Both the position numbers and the translations under genes were made by a program. From an uncultured Clostridia bacterium (GTDB lineage: Bacteria; Bacillota; Clostridia; TANB77; CAG-508): DNA of 11,592 nt. The notes beneath the pieces are model-generated. The model saw only the letters and a program-made list of their open reading frames with translations, had not been told where the DNA came from and searched no databases. How positions within the stretch are numbered: position 1 is the stretch's first letter; every line of letters starts with the position of its first letter. This document shows, piece by piece, positions 1 to 6,037 of this stretch. The stretch is from positions 1 through 11,592 of the forward strand of contig CAKPDO010000043.1 of the NCBI GenBank assembly GCA_934148985.1, in the 5' to 3' direction.

Positions 1-372
1 AAATTTAGAACAGGAGATCCACTATTAATTCCAATTTTTTCAGAGGTATGGGGAATAGATATAAAAAATGATGATTTAAGTAAAATATATGCTGGATGCC
101 AGGCTGGAGATGAAATTATTTATATTGATTATAAAGGAAATGTAGGAGCATGCTCATATATTCCGAGATTTGCAGATAATATAAAAGATAAATCTTTGGA
201 TGAAATTTTGAAAAATAATAAATTATTTATAGATTTAAGAGAATATAAAAAGAAACTCGAGGGAAAATGCAATATTTGTACATATAAAATGATATGTGGA
301 GGCTGTAGAGCATCGGCTTTAGCACTAAAGAATTCATTATTTGCTGAAGACCCATTGTGTCTGGCGAATTAA
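1..372 (+). CDS. Radical SAM enzyme with SPASM domain, C-terminal part (5' end outside window)
   Basis: Frame 1 is open from the window edge to TAA at 370. The 123 visible residues carry a SPASM cluster-binding pattern: Cys33 (GCQAG), Cys51 (GACSYIP), then CNICTYKMICGGCRA with Cys90, Cys93, Cys99 and Cys102, and a last Cys120 three residues before the end. The spacing and the CGGCRA motif resemble the NirJ/AhbD-like branch of SPASM proteins, whose members modify peptides or haem precursors using auxiliary 4Fe-4S clusters. The catalytic CxxxCxxC radical SAM motif would lie upstream, outside the window, so the substrate cannot be read here. A 24-codon gene ending in CRMCG starts 66 bases downstream, with only a hairpin between, which suggests a peptide maturase acting on that product. 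The SPASM call is firm; the substrate is inference. Confidence 0.88.
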   Translation, partial: KFRTGDPLLIPIFSEVWGIDIKNDDLSKIYAGCQAGDEIIYIDYKGNVGACSYIPRFADNIKDKSLDEILKNNKLFIDLREYKKKLEGKCNICTYKMICGGCRASALALKNSLFAEDPLCLAN

Positions 373-379
373 ATTTTTA

Positions 380-416
380 ATGTTATTAATTTTGCAATTT
401 ACGTTGCAATTAACAT
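380..416 (+). promoter_or_regulatory. Imperfect hairpin between maturase and small peptide gene
   Basis: ATGTTA (380-385) pairs with TAACAT (411-416), and TTGCAA (392-397) pairs with TTGCAA (404-409) around a six-base loop. An asymmetric bulge separates the two stems. No U-run follows, so it is not a typical terminator. It could be an operator, an RNA processing site or a stability element that sets peptide output apart from maturase output. The pairing is visible; the role is inference. Confidence 0.4.
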
Positions 417-438
417 AAATTAAAAAGGAGGCAGAATT

Positions 439-513
439 ATGAACAAAGACGAGAAAAACGTTCAAAACAATGCTGACACTAAAAAAATAATTACTTGCAG
501 AATGTGTGGTTAG
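439..513 (+). CDS. 24-residue peptide ending in CRMCG, candidate radical-SAM-modified RiPP precursor
   Basis: ATG at 439 is preceded by a perfect AAAGGAGG site (424-431) at 7 bases, and the frame ends at TAG 511-513. The first half is polar and charged (rich in Asn, Asp and Lys), like a leader peptide. The last residues, IITCRMCG, form a compact Cys-x-x-Cys-Gly core. It lies directly after a SPASM radical SAM gene and directly before an intrinsic terminator. That is the usual genetic setting of RiPP precursors, although many precursors precede their maturase. The two cysteines could receive thioether links, bind metal or be oxidised. I do not recognise the peptide as a named family. It could also be a chance ORF, but its strong ribosome site and tight packing against a terminator argue for translation. 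Confidence 0.7.
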   Translation: MNKDEKNVQNNADTKKIITCRMCG

Positions 514-519
514 TTAAAT

Positions 520-543
520 GAGGCTTTAAAAAGGCCTCTTTAA
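520..543 (+). terminator. Intrinsic terminator of the peptide transcript
   Basis: GAGGC (520-524) pairs with GCCTC (534-538); TTT and AAA can extend the stem inward past a bulged G. A short TTTAA tail follows. It starts 6 bases after the peptide stop codon and likely ends the maturase-peptide transcript. The U-tail is short, so some read-through is possible. Confidence 0.65.
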
Positions 544-573
544 CATATTTTAATCTAAGGAAGGATAAAAATT

Positions 574-1311
574 ATGAAAAAATTAGATGGTTTACGCTTT
601 TTACAAGAGCATTTTCCAAGATTAACTGTTGATTGTGTTTTTGTTGACAAGGTGGAAAATTTAGATGAGGAAGCTTTAATAAAGAAAGATGAGGCAGAGC
701 AAATTTGGAGAGTTCGAGGGGGACACAAAACTGGCTCGGAACTTAATATGCCACAAGGGTCTTTTAAAGATATACTTTCATTAAAAAAATATATGAAAGA
801 ACAACAGAGAAAAGATTCTAATATGGAATTCGTGATACATAGTGTATCTCCAAAATATTTTGCAGCACCTTTTGTTGGAACTCTTGCAGTTTATAATAAT
901 CATCAAGCGCCAGGAATAACTATAGAACTACAAAGAGTTACCAAGGAGCTTGTTAATAATATTGATAAAAAAGGTGGAAAAAGGCCAAGAGATTGGGAGG
1001 CTTGCCTGATTTTAGATTATGAATTTAGAAATAAATTTCCAAAAGTGCGAAGAAATGATAATGTAAATCTTGAAGAAGTTAAAAATGCCATAGCTGTTAT
1101 TCATGAAGTTGGAGAAGAAATTTTTGATATTTATGACCAAAAAGGTGAAGAAATAGATACTTTTACAAGATTTAATATTTATGACTTAGGACAAGTTTTA
1201 TTTGATGACCATAGAAGTGTGGAATCTTTTGTTCCAAAGTGTAAATGTCCTGTTGTGCCAAGTGATTTTGGCTTAAAAGATATGCCAAAAAATAAAATTT
1301 TGGAAAGATAG
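574..1311 (+). CDS. Conserved-looking protein of unknown function, 245 residues
   Basis: ATG at 574 follows AAGGAAGGA (558-566) at 7 bases. The protein has no signal peptide or membrane segment and should be cytoplasmic. Visible landmarks are an N-terminal LRFLQEHFP, a Trp-Arg-Val-Arg-Gly-Gly segment with HKTGSELNMPQGSF (about residues 46-64), a FVIHSVSPKYFAAPFVGTLAVYN stretch near 86-108, and TRFNIYDLGQVLFDDHRSV near 198-216. The RGG/QGSF followed by a strand-rich PFVGTLAVY region loosely recalls the N-terminal ATP-grasp half of PEP synthase and pyruvate phosphate dikinase. That is a weak impression and not a family assignment. It follows the peptide terminator by about 30 bases with no clear promoter of its own, so it may be transcribed by read-through from the radical SAM/peptide unit. 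Confidence 0.8.
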   Translation: MKKLDGLRFLQEHFPRLTVDCVFVDKVENLDEEALIKKDEAEQIWRVRGGHKTGSELNMPQGSFKDILSLKKYMKEQQRKDSNMEFVIHSVSPKYFAAPFVGTLAVYNNHQAPGITIELQRVTKELVNNIDKKGGKRPRDWEACLILDYEFRNKFPKVRRNDNVNLEEVKNAIAVIHEVGEEIFDIYDQKGEEIDTFTRFNIYDLGQVLFDDHRSVESFVPKCKCPVVPSDFGLKDMPKNKILER

Positions 1312-1321
1312 GGAATATCCC

Positions 1322-1351
1322 TTGACAACCCCCAAGCCAATAGAGTATAAT
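1322..1351 (+). promoter_or_regulatory. Sigma-A promoter of rpsU
   Basis: A perfect TTGACA (1322-1327) and a perfect TATAAT (1346-1351) are separated by 18 bases. The start should fall near 1358, giving a leader of about 80 bases before rpsU. A small hairpin, AGGGA (1310-1314) with TCCCT (1318-1322), touches the -35 and overlaps the stop codon of the preceding gene. Confidence 0.85.
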
Positions 1352-1397
1352 ATATAGGTATATCGGGTAAGAAGGTAGAAAAGCCTATTAGAAAGAA

Positions 1398-1432
1398 TCC
1401 CACATACATTTATGTATGACCGGAAGGGGGGA
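1398..1432 (+). promoter_or_regulatory. Leader hairpin overlapping the rpsU ribosome binding site
   Basis: CATACA (1403-1408) pairs with TGTATG (1413-1418) around a four-base loop. Just outside it, TCCC (1398-1401) can pair with the G-rich site GGAAGGGGGG (1422-1431) and would mask it. A ribosomal protein gene with such a leader may be translationally autoregulated. The pairing is visible; the regulation is inference. Confidence 0.4.
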
Positions 1433-1439
1433 ATAAATA

Positions 1440-1610
1440 ATGTCAGAAATAAAAGTTAATAATGGTAATATAGAAGATGCGCTTAAAAGATTTAAAAGAC
1501 AATGCGCTAGAAATGGTGTGCTTCAAGAAGTTCGTAAAAGAGAACATTATGAAAAACCTAGCGTAAAGAGAAAGAAAAAATCAGAAGCAGCAAGAAAAAG
1601 AAAATTTTAA
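1440..1610 (+). CDS. rpsU: 30S ribosomal protein S21
   Basis: The 56-residue product is a typical small-subunit protein bS21. It begins MSEIKVNNGNIEDALKRFKR, with the RFKRQCARNGVLQEVRKREHYEKP core at about residues 17-40, then a very basic tail ending KKKSEAARKRKF. S21 binds the 30S platform near the 3' end of 16S rRNA and helps in mRNA recruitment. The start ATG follows an unusually G-rich site (GGAAGGGGGG) by 8 bases. The gene has its own perfect promoter and a long terminator, so it is a single-gene transcript. Length and sequence match the family. There is no yqeY-like partner next to it, although rpsU often has one in Firmicutes. Confidence 0.97.
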   Translation: MSEIKVNNGNIEDALKRFKRQCARNGVLQEVRKREHYEKPSVKRKKKSEAARKRKF

Positions 1611-1619
1611 TTAATATTA

Positions 1620-1660
1620 AAAACCAAAACAATACAAGAGAAGTATTGTTTTGGTTTTTT
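1620..1660 (+). terminator. Strong terminator after rpsU
   Basis: A perfect 16-base-pair stem joins 1620-1635 to 1643-1658 with a seven-base loop (AAGAGAA). The descending arm ends in a run of six T. It is one of the strongest terminators in the window. Confidence 0.92.
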
Positions 1661-1671
1661 GTATGGGTGGG

Positions 1672-1723
1672 ATTGGGATCGGTTCTTTTTGTGTCAATTG
1701 GCACAAAAAGAACCGGTCCCAAT
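1672..1723. repeat. 52-base REP-like palindrome
   Basis: Two 22-base arms (1672-1693 and 1702-1723) are inverted copies of each other apart from one T/C difference that still allows a G-U pair. The centre is TCAATTGG. The motif CGGTTCTTTTTGTG with its inverted copy CACAAAAAGAACCG resembles dispersed palindromes that I recall from many Clostridia. Such elements are usually moved by REP-associated IS200-like (Y1) transposases. No transposase lies in this window. It sits between the rpsU terminator and the promoter of the next gene, and has no T-run of its own. Confidence 0.75.
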
Positions 1724-1735
1724 GTGCCAAATAAC

Positions 1736-1765
1736 TTGAATAATAACAACAGTTTGTAGTATACT
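1736..1765 (+). promoter_or_regulatory. Promoter of the M16-family gene pair
   Basis: TTGAAT (1736-1741) and TATACT (1760-1765) are spaced by 18 bases. They lie 12 bases past the REP-like palindrome and about 40 bases before the first gene. It probably drives both M16-family genes, since no promoter is seen between them. Confidence 0.6.
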
Positions 1766-1802
1766 AAGAAATATAAAAAACAAAAAGAGAGGAATGATAG
1801 AT

Positions 1803-3090
1803 TTGAAATATAAAAAACAAGAAATTAAGCAAGGAATAAAACTACACAACATAAACACGGACAAATTTAAAACAAATTTTATTGCAATATTTTTGACAAC
1901 ACCATTATCAAGGAAATATGTAACATATGATGCAGTTTTAACAGCAGTTTTGAGACGAGGAACAAAAAATATGACAACACAAGAAGAAATAAGCAAAACT
2001 TTAGAGGGAATGTATGGAGCCGATTTTGATTGTGGATTAAACAAGACAGGGGACAATCATATAATAAAATTTTATTTAGAGTGTTTAAACGATGACTTTC
2101 TTCCTGAACAAGGTGAAAATATGCTGAAAACAAGTATAGAAAAATTAACTGAAATAGTATTTAATCCATATCTTGAAAACGGTATATTTAAAGAAGAATA
2201 TGTAAATCAGGAAAAAGAAAATATAAAACAAAGAATAGAAGCAAGGAAAGATAATAAGGCAGCTTATGCAAGGTCAAGATGTATTGAAGAAATGTATAAA
2301 GATGAACCAGCTGGATTTTTTAATTATGGATATATAGAAGATTTAGATGGGATTAATAGCAAAAATTTATATGAATATTATCAAGATTTAAAAAAGAAAT
2401 GTAAAATTGATATTTTTGTTTCTGGAAAAGTCGAGATGGAAGAAACTTTAAAAATTATAAATGAAAATGGAGATATAAATAATCTACAGCCAAGAAATGC
2501 TAATTATATTGTAAATGGAATAATAGCTAAGAAAAAAACTGAAGAAAGAAAAATTGAAGAAAAACTTGATGTTGCACAAGGCAAGATGGTAATTGGGTGT
2601 GACATTGTCTTTAATGAAGAAGATATAAAAGATGAAAATCTAAAATGTGAAGCTATGTTATACAATAGTTTACTAGGTCGGAAGTGCAAATTCAAAGTTA
2701 TTCCAAAATGTAAGAGAGAAAGAAAGTCTAGCTTATACTGCAAGTTCAAGTTATGTAAGATATAAGAGCAATATTTTCATAAATGCTGGAATTGAAATTG
2801 AAAATTTTGAAAAAGCTTTAAATATAATTAAGAAACAAATAGAAGATTTGAAAAATGGTGATTTTACAGATGAACAAATAGAAAATGAAAAGAAAGGTAT
2901 AATATCTCAAATTAATACTATTGATGATGAACAAGATACAGAAATAATTTACTTTTTTGGTCAAGAACTTATAGGAGTAAATGTGCCTATAGAGAAATAT
3001 AAAGAAAATGTAAATAAAGTTACGAGAGAACAAATACAAAATGTAGCATCAAAGGTAGAAATAAATACAATATACTTTTTGAGAAATTAG
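1803..3090 (+). pseudogene. YfmF-like M16-family protein (non-catalytic subunit), frameshifted
   Basis: Two reading frames join into one M16-family protein of about 428 residues if a single base is removed. The first frame reads normally to MLYNSLLG near 2678. The expected GGSANSKLFQNVREKESLAY then continues in another frame, which runs to TAG at 3088-3090. An extra C at about 2679 explains the shift. As written, translation leaves frame there and stops at 2765. The N-terminal domain lacks HxxEH, as expected for the inactive YfmF partner (annotated in Firmicutes as EF-P 5-aminopentanol modification-associated protein). I prefer the TTG start at 1803: the AGAGAGG site (1786-1792) is 10 bases from it but only 1 base from the ATG at 1794. 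The next gene, its likely partner, begins 10 bases downstream and is intact, so a sequencing indel is as likely as real decay. Confidence 0.8.
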
Positions 3091-3100
3091 GAGGGAAAAT

Positions 3101-4369
3101 ATGCAAACAATTTTTAATTCGAAGGTAAAAGAAACTTTATATATAGAAAAATTAAAAAATGGTTTAACAGTTATGATAATACCGAAAAAGGGGATTCAAA
3201 AAAAATATATAACTTGGGGAACACATTATGGTTCTAATGATAACAAGTTTATTGTTCCGGGAGAAAGTGAGCCAATTGAAGTGCCAAAAGGTGTAGCACA
3301 TTTTTTAGAACATAAGATGTTTGAACAAGAAAATGGAAAAAATAGTTTAGATGTACTAACTTCAATTGGAGTAAGTGCTAATGCATATACAACAAATGAC
3401 CACACAGCATATTTATATGAATGTACAGATAATTTTTACGAAGCTCTAGATGAATTTATGGACTATGTTCAACATCCATATTTTACAGATCAAAATGTTG
3501 AAAAAGAAAAAGGGATAATTGGACAGGAAATCAAGATGTATGATGATTATCCAGATTGGAGGGTTTATTTAAATGCCTTAGAAGCTATGTATTATAAAAA
3601 TCCAATAAAGCTTGATATTACAGGGACAGTAAAAACAATAAGTCATATTGATAAAGATATTTTATATAAATGCTATAATACTTTTTACAATCCATCAAAT
3701 ATGTGCATGGTTGTAAGTGGAGATTTTGAGCCAGAAAGTTTGTTAGAAGAAATTAAAAAAAGATTGGTTGGTACATCTCAAAATGGCGAAATTAAAAGAA
3801 TTTTTGAAGAAGAACCAGAAAGAATTGTAAAACAAAAAATTGAACAGAAAATGAATGTTAGTAAACCAATTTTTACAATAGGAATTAAGTGTAAAGTGCC
3901 TAATCAAAATGAAAAAGTAAGAATTCATATTGCAATGGAAATAATTTTGAATATGCTTATTGGTGAAAGTTCTAATCTTTATAAGGAATTGTATCAAACT
4001 GGAAATATTTTTTCTATGCCAAGTTTATCATATGAATTTGGAGATAATTATGCTCATATTTTGATTGCCGAAAATGCAAATGACCCCGATACTTTATTCG
4101 ATAGATTAAGAGAAGAGATTGAAAGCTTTAAGAAGAATGGCTTAAATGAGGCAGATTTTGAAAGAACTAGAAAGATGATTTATGGGGAATATATTAAACA
4201 ATATAATGATGTGACAGCTATTGCAAGAATGTTTTTATCTGATTTTATGAAAGGAATAAATTCGTTTGATTACTTAGAGGAAGTTAATATTATAGATTTA
4301 AATTTTGTAAATCAGGTCTTGAAAGAGAATTTTGATTTAGATAAAATGGTGCTTTCTGTAGTAAAATAA
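3101..4369 (+). CDS. YfmH-like M16 zinc peptidase
   Basis: This 422-residue protein belongs to the M16 (pitrilysin/insulinase) family. It carries the inverted zinc motif HFLEH (His67, Glu70, His71) in the context GVAHFLEHKMFE. A distal glutamate for zinc is expected in EKEKGIIGQE (134-143). The second M16 domain begins after about residue 220 and lacks a motif, as usual. The N-terminal segment with FIVPGESEPIEVPKGVAH is typical of the YmfH/YfmH branch, which pairs with a non-catalytic YfmF partner and is linked in Bacillus to EF-P modification. ATG follows AGGAGGG (3090-3096) by 4 bases, and the partner gene ends 10 bases upstream, so the two form one operon and are likely translated together. 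No signal peptide is seen, so the protein is cytoplasmic. M16 pairs also occur in peptide export and RiPP clusters, but this branch looks like housekeeping. Confidence 0.92.
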   Translation: MQTIFNSKVKETLYIEKLKNGLTVMIIPKKGIQKKYITWGTHYGSNDNKFIVPGESEPIEVPKGVAHFLEHKMFEQENGKNSLDVLTSIGVSANAYTTNDHTAYLYECTDNFYEALDEFMDYVQHPYFTDQNVEKEKGIIGQEIKMYDDYPDWRVYLNALEAMYYKNPIKLDITGTVKTISHIDKDILYKCYNTFYNPSNMCMVVSGDFEPESLLEEIKKRLVGTSQNGEIKRIFEEEPERIVKQKIEQKMNVSKPIFTIGIKCKVPNQNEKVRIHIAMEIILNMLIGESSNLYKELYQTGNIFSMPSLSYEFGDNYAHILIAENANDPDTLFDRLREEIESFKKNGLNEADFERTRKMIYGEYIKQYNDVTAIARMFLSDFMKGINSFDYLEEVNIIDLNFVNQVLKENFDLDKMVLSVVK

Positions 4370-4452
4370 TAGATGATGTCGAGATGTATCAAATAACCTA
4401 AAACACAGTAGAATAAAGGCTTACGAAAGTTTGTAAAACTACACAAAAATAC

Positions 4453-4481
4453 TTGACGTGACAAAAAATATGTGTTAATTT
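4453..4481 (+). promoter_or_regulatory. Promoter of the Spo0E-like gene
   Basis: TTGACG (4453-4458) and TAATTT (4476-4481) have a 17-base spacer, with TG at 4473-4474 giving an extended -10 (TGTTAATTT). It is about 60 bases from the start codon. No clear terminator is seen between the M16 gene and this site, so some read-through is possible. Confidence 0.6.
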
Positions 4482-4542
4482 AGTAGTATATGTAAGAGAA
4501 TAAAGAAAAAATAATTTTTGTGACTTAAAGGAGATATGACCT

Positions 4543-4683
4543 ATGTTAAATGATGAAATTTGTAAATTAAGGGATGAATTAAATAAGAGCATTGAAGATG
4601 GAAAAGATTATGATTATATATATCAATTAAGTGTGAAACTAGATGATTTGATTGCAAAATTTTATGGAGGAGAGGAAATTTAA
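4543..4683 (+). CDS. Spo0E-family aspartyl-phosphate phosphatase-like protein
   Basis: The 46-residue product has the size and pattern of Spo0E-family regulators: two short helices with YQLSVKLDDLIAKFY at residues 27-41. The family signature SQELD appears here as S30-V-K-L-D34, keeping Ser, Leu and Asp but changing Gln to Val and Glu to Lys. Spo0E proteins remove phosphate from the response regulator Spo0A and so delay sporulation. With the altered signature, phosphatase activity is not certain, though many clostridial members are similarly diverged. ATG follows AAAGGAG (4527-4533) by 9 bases. The gene has its own promoter and terminator. An in-frame check of the upstream ATG at 4535 gives only five codons, so 4543 is the start. 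Confidence 0.8.
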   Translation: MLNDEICKLRDELNKSIEDGKDYDYIYQLSVKLDDLIAKFYGGEEI

Positions 4684-4688
4684 AAGTT

Positions 4689-4726
4689 AAAGATTAAAGC
4701 TTAAAATAAAGTTTTAATCTTTTTTT
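4689..4726 (+). terminator. Terminator after the Spo0E-like gene
   Basis: AAAGATTAAA (4689-4698) pairs with TTTAATCTTT (4713-4722), followed by further T residues to 4726. It lies 6 bases after the stop codon. Confidence 0.8.
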
Positions 4727-4728
4727 AC

Positions 4729-5877
4729 AAATACGTATCTTCAAGAGATGAAAAAAAGAAAATATTAAAACAGTATAAAGAGAGCCTTGAAAAAGTAAAT
4801 CAGAAATATGATGGCTTATTGCAAGATATTTTGGAACAAATATCTAAAGCTCAGGAAAAAGAACAAAAAGCAATGTTTGCTCAAAAAAGAAAACAAAGGA
4901 GACTAAATATATCAAAAAAAGATTTTGAAAAAGAAAGTCAAAAATTAAGAAATGAAATTATCAAAGCAACAAAGGAAAATAATATAGACTTAGTCAAACA
5001 AAAAATTAACGAATTGGATGAGCTAGGTGCAACTCATGAGTCTACAAAGCTAGGGCAGGAATATGCAGGATTACAAACTGAAAGGGAAGAACTTAGAAAA
5101 GCAATAGAGGGTTATGAACAAGAATATGAAGATAAACTAAATGAAAGAGAACAAAAAATAAAAGATTTAACTGATGAAAAAGAAAACAATAAATTGACTG
5201 TTGTTCAAAAACAAAATATTTTTCAAAAATTAGTGGGAGCTGTTTTTTCAAGGTTTAATGGAACGAAAAAATTTGCTAAAACATCAATAGAGCCTTTAAT
5301 GCAAAAGATTGATAGTATAGAAAAAAATGAATTACCAAAAATCAAGGAGAGTATAGATAATAAAAGAGAGGAATTTGCTCAAAAAGTTCAAAGCAACAAT
5401 GAAAAAATAGCCGAGAATATTAATAAAAAAGTTAATGAATATAAAGACAGAGCATCACAAACTATGCAAAAAATAGATACATTACGTAAAGACGTGATTA
5501 ATTTTGCTGTTGAAACAGGTATGAGCGTAAAAGACGCTGAAGAAATGTTTACTAAAAAGACTGTAGACTATGTGGTAAATGCTAAAGATAAATTGGTAGA
5601 TAAAAAAGATGAAGTCGTACATGGTGTTGTAGATACAGCAAAATCTGTTGTACAATTTGGAAAAGATGTTAAAGAAAAAGGGAAAAATACATATCATGAT
5701 ATTAAAGAAAAAGGCAAAAGTACATATCGTGATATCATACAAAAAGGACATAATGCAAAAATGAACTTAATTAATAGTATGGCTAAAATGTTAAAAGAAA
5801 AGCAAAATGAATTAGATGTCAAAAAACCAAAAATGGCAGAGCAACCAGATAAGTCTAGTGTAGAACCAAGAGAATAA
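4729..5877 (+). pseudogene. 5'-truncated coiled-coil protein with LEA-like repeats
   Basis: The frame is open from 4705 to TAA at 5875-5877 and reads as coherent, Lys/Glu-rich protein from about 4732 (YVSSRDEKKKILKQYKES). Between there and the first possible start, a TTG at 4819, the codons still look coding. No ATG or GTG occurs in frame and no ribosome site precedes the TTG. The simplest reading is a gene that lost its 5' end just after the Spo0E terminator; a weakly used TTG start giving 352 residues is the alternative. The protein is almost entirely charged helix: a long coiled coil, then an amphipathic Lys/Val/Asp region, then three 11-residue repeats like those of LEA or apolipoprotein-like proteins. 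No enzyme motif or membrane segment is seen, and I do not recognise the family. A structural or stress role is only a guess. Confidence 0.6.
5665..5763 (+). repeat. Three tandem 33-base (11-residue) repeats inside the coiled-coil gene
   Basis: The units DVKEKGKNTYH, DIKEKGKSTYR and DIIQKGHNAKM start at 5665, 5698 and 5731. The first two are nearly the same in DNA as well as protein, so this looks like a fairly recent tandem duplication. An 11-residue period suits amphipathic LEA-type helices. Confidence 0.75.
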
Positions 5878-5954
5878 AAAGTATTGTTTTATTTGAATGA
5901 TAATTAAGAATAAAATATATTCTAAAAAATATGTAAACCATTTTTAAAAATGTA

Positions 5955-5983
5955 TTGAAAATTATGTATACTTATGATATAAT
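5955..5983 (+). promoter_or_regulatory. Strong extended -10 promoter of the two-TM protein gene
   Basis: TTGAAA (5955-5960), a 17-base spacer ending in TGA, and a perfect TATAAT (5978-5983) give an extended -10 promoter. The start should fall near 5990, which leaves a leader of about 48 bases. Confidence 0.85.
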
Positions 5984-6004
5984 TAATATGTATATTATGT
6001 ATAC
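5961..6004. promoter_or_regulatory. Direct-repeat operator candidate ATTATGTATAC
   Basis: The 11-mer ATTATGTATAC occurs exactly twice, at 5961-5971 (inside the promoter spacer) and 5994-6004 (just past the expected start). The copies are 33 bases apart, about three helical turns. Its core GTATAC is palindromic. A further ATGTATA lies at 5988-5994. A repressor bound to both copies would block the promoter. The base composition is AT-rich, so chance is possible but less likely for an exact 11-mer in this position. Confidence 0.5.
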
Positions 6005-6037
6005 GTTCCCAAAAAAATATTGATAGGAGGAGACAAC

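Noticed and set aside
1179..1409. Reverse-strand ORF of 76 codons over the end of the 245-residue gene and the rpsU promoter
   Set aside because: It overlaps a convincing + strand gene, promoter and leader, and its product has no coherent protein features.
2848..3090. A separate 80-codon gene starting with an internal ATG
   Set aside because: Its sequence is the C-terminal end of the frameshifted YfmF-like protein; homologous reading begins well upstream, at about 2680.
4374..4384. Spo0A box suggested by TGTCGAG near the Spo0E-like gene
   Set aside because: It is one mismatch from the 0A core, lies far upstream of the promoter, and such short matches are common by chance.
6020..6037. TTG at 6020 as start of the two-TM protein
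   Set aside because: The codons up to 6037 contain the AGGAGGAG ribosome site itself, so the ATG at 6038 is the start.
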